From: Dermatophagoides farinae
Lineage: Eukaryota > Arthropoda > Arachnida > Sarcoptiformes > Pyroglyphidae
Length of the DNA: 64,000 bases
Direction: 5' to 3'
Assembly (NCBI RefSeq): GCF_024713945.1
Contig: NW_027461522.1
Span: 1-64,000 of the forward strand
Shown: piece after piece, positions 62,467 to 64,000 of the stretch
Layout of the letters: each line of letters opens with the position of its first letter
Numbering within the stretch: position 1 is the first letter of the stretch
Notes under the pieces: generated by a model
Database searches by the model: none
Told to the model about the DNA's origin: nothing
The model's input: the letters and a program-made list of their open reading frames with translations, nothing else
Made by a program: the position numbers and the translations under genes

Positions 62467-64000
62467 ATGTCCGAGGAATATCTGGCAAGATATATCCCCA
62501 CCGAATGTTTGACCTTTTTGCAACATGTTTCTACTAAAAAGTCGCAGTATAAAGTAAGTGTCGACCTATTGATTTTTGGTAGAATATTTTCGAACACACG
62601 GTATCTACACTGCCTGTTTTAACTTGCGGGTTGATAAACCTCCCTATCTTGGAAGGTGAAGAAGAATTTATTCATCTCTGTTACTATATTAGCGGAACTA
62701 ATTTAATACTTTTAAACTACTTATCTAAAGAAGTTTATGCTTCGTTTACTAACTCAAAAGCTCCACTGACGGCCGCTGCTAGTCGGCCTGATGGCAAAGT
62801 TATCGCTTATGGCAACCAATCAGGCGATCTTTTTGTCATAGGTATAGAAAAAAAATTAAATATAGCTTCGTTTGAAGCAGACACTAGTTTAGTTTCGATA
62901 TGTTTTATCAATGGCAACTTGTGGGTCGCTTCGATGTACTCATGCGGTACAATTCGAGTGTGGGAATTATCTTCTAAGTCAGCTCCGATTGCGGTTTACA
63001 AACAGTTAGAAGGTTTGATACCCATTGGTATTGAAAAATTCGGCACTGGCGATTCGACACAAATCGTGGCAGTCACTAAAGACGGCACAATTGTTATATT
63101 CGAAACAGACACTGACGAGGTTTTGCACAAGTTCGAATTGAACAAAGAAGTTACAGCTTTTTCCGTGCATAACGACACTTTGCTGTTAGCTGTTCAAAAC
63201 ACAACCGTTCGTCTCGCTTTGCCAACGTTTAATGTAATTAAAACAAGATTCTGTCACACTGAGCCCATCAATATTGTGAATTTAACGGATTCTTATGTTA
63301 TCACCGGTTCCACGGACTGTTTTGTTAAACTGTTCAACAGTACAACTCAAAAGATGTGTCTCTCGCTCAAAACTGACTGTATCATCACAACTGCCAAATA
63401 CAATGAGGAACACAACTTGGTCCTGTATGGGTTGGATAACGGACAGTTTTTTTGCAAACAGATCCTGTCAGCTAACCAAATCAGTCAGAGTAATTTCAAA
63501 AGAGTTGAAAATCGACAAGGTTATTTGTATTTTTTCAGAGGTCGACATGCAGAGGTTGAATTTGACCTTGAAATTGAAAACCCGACCAACAAGAACTTAA
63601 ACTACATTTCTACCAAAGTTTACTGTCCACCTTCGGTAGGAAAGCGTCTCGAACGATTTGAATTTAAAAAAGCGTTGTTTACAATGATGAAGATAAAACC
63701 AAATTATTTTATGCTACTTGTGGAAGACTTAATAACAGAGAACGTGTTGATTAAAGCAGTTAACGGTCTCACCGAAACCGAGTTCCTAAAGATCGTCACG
63801 TACATTAAACGATACCAGGCAAACAACTGTTTACTTCCGTACAAATCCACACTTTTTCTGTTTATTTTAACGATATTGGAGAAAAACTACTGGATCAAAG
63901 AATCATGCGATGAAAGCGTATTTTACGGATTTTTTTTTATGTGTCAGTGCATCATGAGCCAAGTCTCGGACGCAGAAACTACTAAATCACTATACAACCT
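62467..64000 (+). CDS. UTP15: UTP15-like small-subunit processome protein (partial)
   Basis: UTP15 belongs to the t-UTP complex for rDNA transcription and 18S processing. Exon 1 is 62467-62553, a 29-nt intron follows (62554-62582, GTAAGT...GGTAG, phase 0), and the frame then runs off the window. The visible part has weak WD repeats (SCGTIRVWEL, TGSTDCFVKLF) and then the helical UTP15 C-terminal domain, where FEFKKALFTM and LIKAVNGLTE match the family pattern. The N-terminus is diverged. The 3' end is missing. Confidence 0.6.

Overview
This is AT-rich eukaryotic nuclear DNA, most likely from an alveolate and probably an apicomplexan or close relative. The signs are an alveolin-like inner-membrane-complex protein, a giant modular type I polyketide synthase (PKS) with an acyl-ligase loading module of the kind known from Cryptosporidium and other apicomplexans, a KAR5/GEX1 nuclear-fusion protein, and a CEP76/CC2D2A-family protein that suggests a centriole or flagellum. 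TAA, TAG and TGA are all used as stops, so the code is standard and not ciliate-like. Genes are packed closely, often one intron or none, and most introns are only 27-32 nt with a GTAAGT donor. The genus is not determinable from what I can see.

Layout. 1-16812 (minus): a PKS of more than 5,590 residues that runs off the left edge. It has an acyl-AMP ligase plus ACP loading module, two fully reducing modules and the start of a third. 17076-18406 (plus): two tandem V-ATPase proteolipid genes that share an intron position. 18415-19348 (minus): a LUC7-type splicing factor. 19459-19934 (plus): a small predicted secreted protein. 19974-31469 (minus): a 3,831-residue VPS13-type lipid-transfer protein. 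31651-34945 (plus): MSH6, with a PIP box on a 36-nt first exon. 35116-36570 (minus): a membrane protein with a 39-bp coding minisatellite. 36946-38829 (plus): ribosomal P1, prefoldin 4 and the alveolin-like protein. 38830-40688: the longest gene-poor stretch, with one compact candidate RNA structure.

40689-48897: a small unknown protein, a CDK-related kinase, ribosomal S18, a large C2/transglutaminase-like CEP76-family protein and VPS26. 49169-55700: DCAF13/Sof1 (rRNA processing), TFIIA gamma, a gamma-tubulin complex protein and KAR5/GEX1. 56021-60990: a GINS-like protein overlapping an unknown reading frame, then a PMS1/PMS2-type MutL with an intact endonuclease motif. 61147-64000: a conserved-looking unknown protein and the start of UTP15.

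Themes. Mismatch repair has two genes here (MSH6, PMS). Membrane traffic and lipid transfer have VPS13, VPS26 and V-ATPase c. Ribosome production has P1, S18, DCAF13 and UTP15. Microtubule organisation and sex have the gamma-tubulin complex protein, the CEP76 family protein and KAR5. The most unusual locus is the PKS: its first acyltransferase domain has lost its motifs, the third module has none, and only module 2 carries an intact one. No tRNA, rRNA, transposon or CRISPR array was seen.
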